DNA from: Candidatus Solibacter sp.
GTDB lineage: Bacteria; Acidobacteriota; Terriglobia; Bryobacterales; Bryobacteraceae
Direction of reading: 5' to 3'
Length of the DNA stretch: 8,989 nt
NCBI GenBank assembly: GCA_017883345.1
Contig: JADGNT010000155.1
Location: 1-8,989 of the forward strand
Both the position numbers and the translations under genes were made by a program. The notes under the pieces were generated by a model, which was not told the origin of the DNA, did not search any database, and saw only the letters and a program-made list of their open reading frames with translations. Positions 1 through 5,997 of this stretch are shown in pieces (position 1 is the stretch's first letter; every line of letters starts with the position of its first letter).

Positions 1-2
1 TC

Positions 3-278
3 GTGTTCGATTGGGATCGGAACAACCTGAAGAAGATCAAGGCGCATCGGCTCCAGGCGACAGAGGTGGAAGAGGCGCTATCCCGGGAGCCGGTCCTGGT
101 GTACGAGCAGGACGCCGGCAGTGAGGCGCGATACGTGTACTACGGAGAGACCGGGCGGGGCCGTCTCATCGCGATGGTTGTCACCGAGCGAGGCGGCAAG
201 ATCCGAGTGATTACGGCCTACGATCTGGATGCGGGGCAGAAGCGCGACTACTGGAAGCGTCGTGCACGAGGAGAGTGA
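3..278 (+). CDS. BrnT-like type II toxin (5' end may be cut by the window edge)
   Basis: Small basic 91-aa protein. It opens with FDWDRNNLKKIKAHRL, which matches the F-x-W-D...K...N...H opening of BrnT toxins, although the usual HG is HR here. The middle TERGGKIRVITAYDL and the end QKRDYWKRR match the BrnT pattern (TERG..IRIISAR...ER..YE). BrnT proteins are RelE-fold ribonucleases that inhibit translation and are neutralised by BrnA/CopG antitoxins encoded just downstream; that order is seen here. GTG at 3 is the first start in view. The family usually begins one to a few residues before the F-x-W-D motif, so the real start may be upstream of base 1, and the promoter is not visible. Family assignment is by motif only, and toxic activity is inferred. 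Confidence 0.72.
   Translation: MFDWDRNNLKKIKAHRLQATEVEEALSREPVLVYEQDAGSEARYVYYGETGRGRLIAMVVTERGGKIRVITAYDLDAGQKRDYWKRRARGE
268..273 (+). promoter_or_regulatory. Ribosome-binding site of the antitoxin
   Basis: GAGGAG lies inside the last codons of the toxin gene, 9 nt before the ATG at 283. It decides the antitoxin start against the longer in-frame alternative at 229 and indicates translation right behind the toxin. Confidence 0.65.
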
Positions 279-282
279 TGCA

Positions 283-588
283 ATGAAGAAGCGAATCAGC
301 CAGGTGCCGAAGTTCACGAACGAGAACCAGGAAGCGAAGTGGTGGGCAAGCCCGGAAGGGCGCGAATTTGTCAAACCGCACTCGGCGGACAACGCAACCC
401 GGAAGCAAAAAGGTTCACCGCTTGTCGTGAAGCTGAACAAGGCAAGCAGCGTTCAGATCGCGCTGCGTTTGCCCGAACCTGACATAGCGCAAGCCCGAGA
501 GATTGCCGATCGCAAGGGGATGGGTTACCAGACACTCCTGAAGATGCTGGTTCATGAAGGGCTGCGGCGCGAAGCGAGGCGGCAATAG
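283..588 (+). CDS. CopG/BrnA-type ribbon-helix-helix antitoxin
   Basis: 101-aa protein. The N-terminal part (residues 7-30, VPKFTNENQEAKWWASPEG...) fits the CopG-antitoxin pattern (IPxFxxExEExxFW). The C-terminal part fits a ribbon-helix-helix DNA-binding domain: strand SSVQIALRLP (55-64), helix A about 67-77, turn KGMGY, helix B about 82-97. Such antitoxins bind the toxin with one end and repress their own operon with the other. The ATG at 283 is preferred over an in-frame start at 229 because GAGGAG lies 9 nt upstream and the earlier start would overlap the toxin reading frame by 50 bp. The gap to the toxin stop is 4 bp, so the pair is probably translated from one message. Confidence 0.78.
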   Translation: MKKRISQVPKFTNENQEAKWWASPEGREFVKPHSADNATRKQKGSPLVVKLNKASSVQIALRLPEPDIAQAREIADRKGMGYQTLLKMLVHEGLRREARRQ

Positions 589-649
589 GCATTCAGTCTG
601 GGAAGCCCCCAGTCGCACCTTAAGTGAACCGCATTGGGGTTCGGCCAGC

Positions 650-2479
650 CTACTCCCGCGGCTCTCCCCGATTGTCGAAGCGGCCGCTGGCGGCCAGGGC
701 ATCGCGCAAGCGGCCCCGGTTCGGGCCGGCCTTTTCCGCCGCGGCCGTCATCGCCCCAACCGCATCTTCGAGCGCCGCGTCAACCGGCAGGCGGAAGATC
801 CAGGGAAGGTTCACCGTCGTCAGGGCCGAGTCGGCGGAAATCGCAATCACCGGAACGAAGGCCTTCGCCGACAGTTGTTCCGCCAAATGGCTGGCATTAC
901 GGCCCACCGCGATGATGCCCACGGCATTCCCCTCGTAAAGCAGGTTCACCAACTCCGTGGACGCCTGTCCCCACGGCTTGTCCGCATCCACGGGCGCCAA
1001 GAGATAGCGCCCGCCGAGCGGTTGCAGCACGGCGCGGACCTGTGCCGCGGACGCCACCCGATCCGCGGCCGGCCCAAACACGACCAGGCGCAGCGGCCCG
1101 CTGGCCGCATCGGCCAACGGCGGGCCGGCGTAGGCCACGCCGCCTTCGCCCACCTTCGCGTAGGGTTTCTGCATGCCATACCGCCGGTACTTGATCGCGC
1201 CGTTAGAGACCGTGGCCAGATACATCGGGACGATATTCTTGGAGTTGGGGTCGAACGCCATTTCCCCGGTCACGCCCTTGTAGCTTTCCAGGCCCGCCAG
1301 CGCATCGCGGATGCGTCCGCGATTCAATCCGGCGCGGCAGACGGCGTCGAGCAGGATGTTCATGGTGTCGAAGGCCAGTGAGGCAAACACCTCCGGCTGG
1401 CGGTCGAATCGCTTGGCGAAACGCGCGCGAAAGCTGGTCCAGGCCGGGTCGTCGCGGTTCGGGTCGTAGGGGAACACCGCCTCCATGCCTTCGGCGGCAG
1501 TTCCCGCCGCATCCACCAGCCCGGCGCCGACGGTCCGGTAACTGCCGAACACCCGCTGCTTCATGCCCAGTTCCCGCATCTGTTTGAGAATTGCGGCGGC
1601 CGGCGCCTGGTCTCCCCAAATCACTACGGCTTCGGCGTTAGAATCGACGATGATGCCGAGGGAGCGCCGGAAATCGGTCGCCCCTGGAACGTATTTCTGT
1701 TCGATGGTGACCGGATGACCCAGCCGGCGGGCGGCGTCTTTGAATTTAAGGACACCGAACCGGCCGTAACGGTCGTTCACGCGCAGCAGGGCGACCCGGG
1801 ACAAACCCAGATCCGTATAGATGCGTCTGGCCAGCGTGTACGACTGGACGCGGTCGTCCTGGATCGTGGTCAGATACCAGGGGATGATGGTTTCGGGAAT
1901 GGTCGGGTCCGTGGAGGCGGAGTTGACGATCGGTATCTCGGCCTTGAGGCTGACCCTGAGGCCGATATGGGTGGAATCGGCGCCGAGCGACCCGAGCATG
2001 GCCCAGACTTTGTCGTCATACGCCATCTTCACAATTTCGTTGCTGGAGGCTCCCCAGAGCGCCTGGTCGTTGTGCACCATGAGCCGGAACGGCGTGCCGC
2101 CATAGCCTCCGCGCGCATTCGCCTCTTCGATGGCCAGCAGCGCGCCGTTCAGCATCATCCGGCCGAGCGCCTCATCGGGATGGTTTTCGATCGGGCCCAG
2201 GAAGCCGATCCGCACCTCTTCGACGTCTTTCGGCTTGAGGGTGACCACGTCGCGCGCCGCCCCGTTGTACTCCACCTGCTTCTGATAAAACTCGTCGTAG
2301 GGTACGGTGAATTTCCCGTAGGGGCGCAGGTCTTCGGGCGTGTTGGCATAGGGACGAAGTTCGCGGTTCTTCGGCGGGCCGGGCGGATCGCTACCGCAGG
2401 CACAACCGCCCGAACCCTGGGCTCGCAACGCCACCGCGAACGCCGCGGCCACCAGAACACGCCGGATAAACAGTCGCAT
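650..2479 (-). CDS. Type I periplasmic (branched-chain amino acid type) solute-binding protein with an extra C-terminal PBP half-domain
   Basis: 609-aa exported protein. The signal peptide is about residues 1-20 (RRVLVAAAFAVALRA, likely cut before QG). A Cys-rich stretch GGCACG follows but lacks a proper lipobox. Residues about 88-420 form a LivJ/K-like domain: IGFLGP, NGALLAIEEANARGG, HNDQ, the lobe I segment ending IPIVNSASTDPTIPE, lobe II ARRIYTDLGLSRVALLRVNDRYG, and a return helix near 380-395. Residues about 462-609 look like a second, shortened copy of the same fold. Most homologues end near 400 aa. The ATG at 2479 is chosen because GAGGAG sits 5 nt upstream and the start lies 2 bp after the Rid gene stop; the reading frame stays open upstream to 2695 but overlaps that gene. 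No permease or ATPase gene is in view, so it may sense or deliver a ligand rather than feed an adjacent transporter. The ligand is unknown. Confidence 0.82.
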   Translation of the reverse strand: MRLFIRRVLVAAAFAVALRAQGSGGCACGSDPPGPPKNRELRPYANTPEDLRPYGKFTVPYDEFYQKQVEYNGAARDVVTLKPKDVEEVRIGFLGPIENHPDEALGRMMLNGALLAIEEANARGGYGGTPFRLMVHNDQALWGASSNEIVKMAYDDKVWAMLGSLGADSTHIGLRVSLKAEIPIVNSASTDPTIPETIIPWYLTTIQDDRVQSYTLARRIYTDLGLSRVALLRVNDRYGRFGVLKFKDAARRLGHPVTIEQKYVPGATDFRRSLGIIVDSNAEAVVIWGDQAPAAAILKQMRELGMKQRVFGSYRTVGAGLVDAAGTAAEGMEAVFPYDPNRDDPAWTSFRARFAKRFDRQPEVFASLAFDTMNILLDAVCRAGLNRGRIRDALAGLESYKGVTGEMAFDPNSKNIVPMYLATVSNGAIKYRRYGMQKPYAKVGEGGVAYAGPPLADAASGPLRLVVFGPAADRVASAAQVRAVLQPLGGRYLLAPVDADKPWGQASTELVNLLYEGNAVGIIAVGRNASHLAEQLSAKAFVPVIAISADSALTTVNLPWIFRLPVDAALEDAVGAMTAAAEKAGPNRGRLRDALAASGRFDNRGEPRE

Positions 2480-2481
2480 CT

Positions 2482-2979
2482 CTACTCCTCGGTTGGGGCC
2501 ACAGTGCGGAAGATGGCGATCCCTTCGATCTCCACCAGCAGCTCCGGACGGCACAGGATCGCCTGGATTCCGGTGGACGCCGGCAGCGGATCGAGCTCCT
2601 GCTCCCGATAGAAAGCGGTCCGCTCCTCGTTGAAGGCGGCATAATCGCGCTCGATATCCCGCAGGTAACAGGTGGTGCGCACCACGTCTTTCCAACTGGC
2701 TCCTTCGGATTCCAGCAAGGCCGTGATGTTGTCGAAGGTACGGCGAGTCTGGGCGCGGAAATCGCCCACGTTCAGCGTCTCCCCGTTGGCGCCAATGGAG
2801 GCGGTCCCTGAAATCAGCAGTACCACCACGTTGCCGAATCCCAGGCGCATCGCGCGGGAAAACGAACTGGGCCGATCGTAATCATAGGCTTCGTTGAGCG
2901 CCCGGGGAGCGCACACGGCTCTCTTTTCGATGGACGCGGCGCCCATCACTTCGGCCATCGCTTCTGAAATGCTTATCAT
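2482..2979 (-). CDS. Rid/YjgF/YER057c/UK114-family protein lacking the catalytic arginine (chorismatase-like type)
   Basis: 165-aa protein with no signal peptide, so probably cytoplasmic. The Rid fold is clear from about residue 38: LLISGTASIGANGE (54-67), FRAQTRRTFDNITALLE (74-90), DVVRTTCYLRDI (98-109), LPASTGIQA (132-140), CRPELLVEIEGIAI (143-156). Canonical RidA deaminates enamine/imine intermediates using an Arg in PAR(S/T)xxxV. Here the matching position is Ser135 and the neighbouring Cys is Gly137, so classical RidA activity is unlikely. SGTAS and CRPELLVEIE recall the Rid-like C-terminal half of FkbO/Hyg5-type chorismatases. The N-terminal 37 residues are an extension over typical 125-130 aa Rid proteins. 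The start overlaps the preceding stop as ATGA, with AAAGGAGG 10 nt upstream. Its reaction is not assigned. Confidence 0.85.
   Translation of the reverse strand: MISISEAMAEVMGAASIEKRAVCAPRALNEAYDYDRPSSFSRAMRLGFGNVVVLLISGTASIGANGETLNVGDFRAQTRRTFDNITALLESEGASWKDVVRTTCYLRDIERDYAAFNEERTAFYREQELDPLPASTGIQAILCRPELLVEIEGIAIFRTVAPTEE
2485..2490 (-). promoter_or_regulatory. Ribosome-binding site of the solute-binding protein gene
   Basis: GAGGAG encodes the final Glu-Glu of the Rid protein and lies 5 nt before the ATG at 2479. It decides this start against the open reading frame upstream, which runs through the Rid gene. Confidence 0.7.
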
Positions 2980-4058
2980 TTGTTGCCTGCCTCCTTTGGC
3001 TTAATCCGAATTCCGTGGCTCAACCCGTGCGCGGTGGCCACCCAGAGATCGTCCCCTTGAAAGTCCAGCCCCAGAATGTAGTGATGCGCGGGAGCCGTGT
3101 CCACGGGAACGCGCGTGACGGCGCCCTGCGCGTCGCGGACCATCATTTCCGGCGCGTGCGAGTCCAGCGCCGGACGGTAAACCGCCCAGTTGGTACCGTC
3201 ATAGTAGGCGAGGCCCTTGTCGGTGGCGAACCAGGCACGCGTGCCGTCCACGGCCTTCACTTGGTTCAGGAAATTGCTGGGGAGTCCGCTATCTTTTTCG
3301 AGGAAGTTCTTCCAGTAGCGCCCGTCGTAGCGGCTGGCGCCGAAGTAGGTGGCGACCCACAGCACGTGATCCTTCTCGGCCCAACTTACAGAGGTGGTGA
3401 TTTCGTGAATCAGGCCCTGGTCTTTGAGCAGCACAATTTCGGTCTCGCCGTCGGGGTCGTTGTAGTCCTTCCATCGGCCGGTCTTCACGTCGTACTCCAG
3501 CACGCCGCCACCCCAGACCGCGTAGTAGACCTTTTCGGCGCCGGCGGCGACGGCATAGGTCCAGATCTCGTACATCGGGGTATTGCGCTCGTTGAAATGC
3601 CGCCATTGACCGGTCTTGACGTCGAGGCGGCCGCCGCCGGCAGCCGTCGCCACCCAAACCGCGTCGCCTTGCACGGCCACGCCGTAAACCACATCGTTGG
3701 GCAGACCGCTGTTGAGCTGGGTGTAATTGTCGAATCGCCCCGCCGAGAACCGGCTTAACCCGCCCATGGTGGCCGCCCAGACATCGCCGGTGCGCGGGTC
3801 CGCGTCGACGAACAACACGGCGCGATGCGCCAACCCATCTTGCGTGCCGTACACCTTCCACCGCCCGTTCTGGTACAGGGCCAGACCATTTTCCGTGGCC
3901 GCCCACACGCGGGCTCCGTCCACCTTCACCTGAAACACATGGTTGTCCGGCAATCCGTTTTCCGTGGTGAAGTTCTCCCACCGGTACCGCGGCATCTCGG
4001 GAGTGCCCGCCCATGCCCCGGCCGCGCAAAAGATCAATACCGCAATCCGTGTATTCAT
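2976..4058 (-). CDS. Secreted seven-blade beta-propeller of Reg_prop (two-component-regulator propeller) type
   Basis: 360-aa protein with a signal peptide (MNTRIAVLIFCAAGAWAG, cut near residue 17). Blades carry the Reg_prop motif VWAAT..GL: about residues 51, 93, 134, 177 (degenerate YYAVWGGGV), 233, 275 and 338, giving seven. NGLPDNHVFQV near the start is the usual opening of these propellers. In hybrid two-component systems such domains form the periplasmic sensor part and are followed by a Y_Y_Y domain, membrane helix and kinase. None of these is present, so this is a free-standing secreted or periplasmic propeller. It has no catalytic motif, and a role in binding a ligand or partner protein is inferred. 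The ATG overlaps the stop of the upstream cytochrome gene (ATGA at 4055-4058). No strong ribosome-binding site precedes it, so it probably depends on translational coupling. Confidence 0.83.
   Translation of the reverse strand: MNTRIAVLIFCAAGAWAGTPEMPRYRWENFTTENGLPDNHVFQVKVDGARVWAATENGLALYQNGRWKVYGTQDGLAHRAVLFVDADPRTGDVWAATMGGLSRFSAGRFDNYTQLNSGLPNDVVYGVAVQGDAVWVATAAGGGRLDVKTGQWRHFNERNTPMYEIWTYAVAAGAEKVYYAVWGGGVLEYDVKTGRWKDYNDPDGETEIVLLKDQGLIHEITTSVSWAEKDHVLWVATYFGASRYDGRYWKNFLEKDSGLPSNFLNQVKAVDGTRAWFATDKGLAYYDGTNWAVYRPALDSHAPEMMVRDAQGAVTRVPVDTAPAHHYILGLDFQGDDLWVATAHGLSHGIRIKPKEAGNK
2990..2997 (-). promoter_or_regulatory. Ribosome-binding site of the Rid-family gene
   Basis: AAAGGAGG, the strongest anti-16S match in the operon, lies 10 nt before the ATG at 2979 and within the last codons of the Reg_prop gene. 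It suggests the Rid protein is made efficiently despite its late place in the operon. Confidence 0.65.
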
Positions 4059-5995
4059 AAAGTCTTCAGGTATTCAATCAGGTCGTTCAATTCGTCCTTG
4101 GATAGGTCATTGGTCACGCCGTGCCGGTCGTGCGGGTTAAAGACCGTCCAGATCTCTTCCAAGGTTCGGGCGGAGCCATCGTGCAGGTAGGGCGCGCTGC
4201 TGGCGATGTTGTTCAACTGCGGCACATCGATCAGCGGCGAGCGGTCGGTCGGCTTCCCGGTCCCTACATCCACCATGCTCAGGTTGGTGTAGTGCGGACC
4301 GTTGTGGCACACGATGCACTGGTTGTTGTAGTCAATCTGCTTGCCGCTCTTGGTTAGCGTGCGCGAGAAAATGGACAGGCCCCGCTGCTGTTGCGCGGTC
4401 AGTTCGCCGTCTTTCCTACGGTACCGGTTGGGCCTCGAAGGAATCGATTTGATGAAGCTGACCAGGTCGGCCAGTTCGGCCGGCGAGTAGCTCTGGGCGC
4501 GGTAGAAATACTTCTCCGTCCGCGGACCGCATTCGGTCTCCAGATCCGGGTTGCCCCCGTTCCACTTATACGGCGCCGTGTCGGCGACTTCCTCCAGCAG
4601 GCGGTTATCGACAATGTCCACGCCGAAGCCGTCCGGTTCCAGATCCCAGGACAACCCGTCCAGCGTCCCCTCAAGGTGGCAGTTAGCGCAACCGAAGTGG
4701 CCCTGAAAGGCAAAGCGGGCGGAATAAAACAGGCGCTCCCCGCGACGCTCGGGAGTGAGTTGCGCCCCCCGGGCCAGCGAAATCGTGGAGGCCACCCGGC
4801 GCGCGGCTGTATCCACCACGGAGATGCTGTCGTCCATCCGGTTGGCCACGTAGAGCCGCTTGCCATCCGGCGAGAGCGCCAGGCCCTTGGGCGCCCGGCC
4901 CACGGGGATGCGCGCCGAAACGTAATTGGCGGAGGCCGAAAGATCGTTCGCCATGGCTCGCCGTTGTTCGGGGCTGGCCGCGCGGATGAACGCCAGCAGC
5001 TTGGGAATCTCAATCACGGTCACGCTGTCGGAGCCGGTGGTGCTGACGAAAAGTTGCTGGCCGCCGGGCGAAATCGCGAGTGCAAACGGAGGAGTGTAAT
5101 AGCGGTCCAGTTCATCAATGGGGACCTGCACCACTTCGCCGATATCGGCGCCGAACACCGCGAGCGAATTCCCGAACACCCATCCGTGCTCCACGTGGGC
5201 CAGCGGAATCAGGTTTTTCGGCCGCAGTTGGGCCGCGATCAGCAGCCGGCCCTGGTCCGCCGCCGCCACGTGGAAAACACCCGCGGCGTTGACCACCCGT
5301 TGGCGCTCCACCACCATTTGCCGCCGCGTGTCGATCACCGTCACTTCCGATTCGGGCGGCGTGCGGAACGTCCCGGGCTGCGGATAGATGTGCGTGCAAT
5401 AAATGCGCCGGCCATCTGGCGTTAGCGACAGGTACGCCGCCCCCTTGCCCGCCAACAGGCGCTTGGTCTCCACGCCGCGAGCCAGATCGATTACCGACAC
5501 ATCGTTGCCCATGCGGTTCGCCACGTAGAGGAAACGGCCTTCCGCGTCCGCCACGGCAGCGTTGGGCTCGTACCCCGCCGGCAGTTCCCGCATCACCTTC
5601 AGGGCTGGTACGCCGACTACGGAGACCGTGTCGCTCCAGGAGTTGGCGACGTACAAGAACCGGCCATCGGAGGAGAGCGAGATGCTTTTGGGGTGTTGAC
5701 CCACGCGGACGCGCCGCAGCACGGAGCCAGCCACCGGATCGACTTCGATTACTTCGTTGGTCCCCTCGCATACCACGTACAAGCGGCTTCCGTTCGCCGC
5801 CATCGCCATCTCAATGGGTGACGGATAGGCGGGAACAATCGCTCCCTCACGGTCGCGGCTCCGACTGGAGCCGAGTTGTGGGGCAGGCAATCGTGCCTGC
5901 AGCCGCCTTTCAGGCGGCTCCGCCGGCTGAAAGCCGGCTGCAGCCAGAATTGGCTGCCCCACAATGATGAACAATGCCGCGGTAGCGGCCCGCAT
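4055..5995 (-). CDS. Exported YVTN beta-propeller fused to a di-haem cytochrome c peroxidase/MauG-like domain
   Basis: 646-aa protein. Residues 1-20 act as a signal peptide (AATAALFIIVGQPILAAA). Residues 55-405 form a YVTN propeller with blade strands such as RLYVV (71), RFLYVANSW (112), RFLYVANRMGNDVSVID (154), QQLFVSTTGSDSVTVIE (313) and RLYVANRMDDSISVVD (380). The C-terminal part (about 413-646) has two c-type haem sites, CANCH (436-440) and CIVCH (560-564), and the family hallmark APYLHDGSARTLEEI (601-615). Relatives are bacterial di-haem peroxidases and MauG, which transfer electrons or oxidise partners in the periplasm. The substrate is unknown. The ATG at 5995 is supported by GAGGAG 8 nt upstream and a 2-bp gap from the previous stop. 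Residues 11-40 are encoded by a long palindrome (5876-5964) and 43-53 by a second one, so this stretch looks like an in-frame insertion between signal and propeller. Confidence 0.88.
   Translation of the reverse strand: MRAATAALFIIVGQPILAAAGFQPAEPPERRLQARLPAPQLGSSRSRDREGAIVPAYPSPIEMAMAANGSRLYVVCEGTNEVIEVDPVAGSVLRRVRVGQHPKSISLSSDGRFLYVANSWSDTVSVVGVPALKVMRELPAGYEPNAAVADAEGRFLYVANRMGNDVSVIDLARGVETKRLLAGKGAAYLSLTPDGRRIYCTHIYPQPGTFRTPPESEVTVIDTRRQMVVERQRVVNAAGVFHVAAADQGRLLIAAQLRPKNLIPLAHVEHGWVFGNSLAVFGADIGEVVQVPIDELDRYYTPPFALAISPGGQQLFVSTTGSDSVTVIEIPKLLAFIRAASPEQRRAMANDLSASANYVSARIPVGRAPKGLALSPDGKRLYVANRMDDSISVVDTAARRVASTISLARGAQLTPERRGERLFYSARFAFQGHFGCANCHLEGTLDGLSWDLEPDGFGVDIVDNRLLEEVADTAPYKWNGGNPDLETECGPRTEKYFYRAQSYSPAELADLVSFIKSIPSRPNRYRRKDGELTAQQQRGLSIFSRTLTKSGKQIDYNNQCIVCHNGPHYTNLSMVDVGTGKPTDRSPLIDVPQLNNIASSAPYLHDGSARTLEEIWTVFNPHDRHGVTNDLSKDELNDLIEYLKTL
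5840..5873. repeat. Second short palindromic repeat-like element abutting the long palindrome
   Basis: CGCTCCCTCACGGTCGCGG (5840-5858) runs into a 7-bp hairpin, CGGCTCC (5856-5862) with GGAGCCG (5867-5873) around a GACT loop, 2 bp from the long palindrome. On the coding strand it reads SRSRDREGA (residues 44-52), which does not look like propeller or linker sequence. I recall the GAGCCGCGACCGTGAGGGAGCG type of sequence as a dispersed repeat in Acidobacteriota, but this cannot be verified here. Only the hairpin part is directly seen. Confidence 0.5.
5876..5964. repeat. 89-nt near-perfect palindrome (dispersed-repeat type) inside the cytochrome gene
   Basis: The outer arms TTGTGGGGCA (5876-5885) and TGCCCCACAA (5955-5964) are exact inverted copies. 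Pairing continues inwards to 5918/5922 around a 3-nt loop (5919-5921). By hand count 37 of 43 positions pair. The same bases can also form four small hairpins in a row: 5883-5889/5894-5900 (7 bp), 5902-5908/5912-5918 (7 bp), 5922-5928/5932-5938 (7 bp) and 5941-5946/5951-5956 (6 bp). The element is translated in frame as residues 11-40 of the di-haem protein. The layout resembles REP/MITE-like dispersed palindromes. From memory, similar sequences recur in Solibacter-like genomes, but only one copy is in this window. Confidence 0.85.
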
Positions 5996-5997
5996 GG

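Noticed and set aside
598..642. Two small inverted repeats (598-602/608-612 and 626-630/638-642) as a shared terminator
   Set aside because: The stems are only 5 bp and no T-run follows on either strand, so an intrinsic terminator is not supported.
1715..2611. Long plus-strand open frame opposite the solute-binding protein gene
   Set aside because: It is antisense to a gene with clear family motifs, its product is low-complexity Arg/Val/Gly-rich, and no domain is recognised. It is an expected shadow of GC-rich coding DNA.
2480..2695. N-terminal extension of the solute-binding protein frame up to 2695
   Set aside because: It lies wholly inside the Rid gene in another frame and its translation is Arg/Gly/Ala-rich without family resemblance. 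The ATG at 2479 has a ribosome-binding site and is followed by a signal peptide.
2976..4058. Hybrid two-component sensor kinase
   Set aside because: Only the propeller repeats are present. There is no Y_Y_Y domain, membrane segment, histidine kinase or receiver, and the gene stops at 360 codons.
5876..5964. The palindrome as a transcription terminator between genes 2 and 3
   Set aside because: It lies inside the coding frame after the start codon and lacks a T-run on the coding strand. The downstream genes would be silenced if it stopped transcription.
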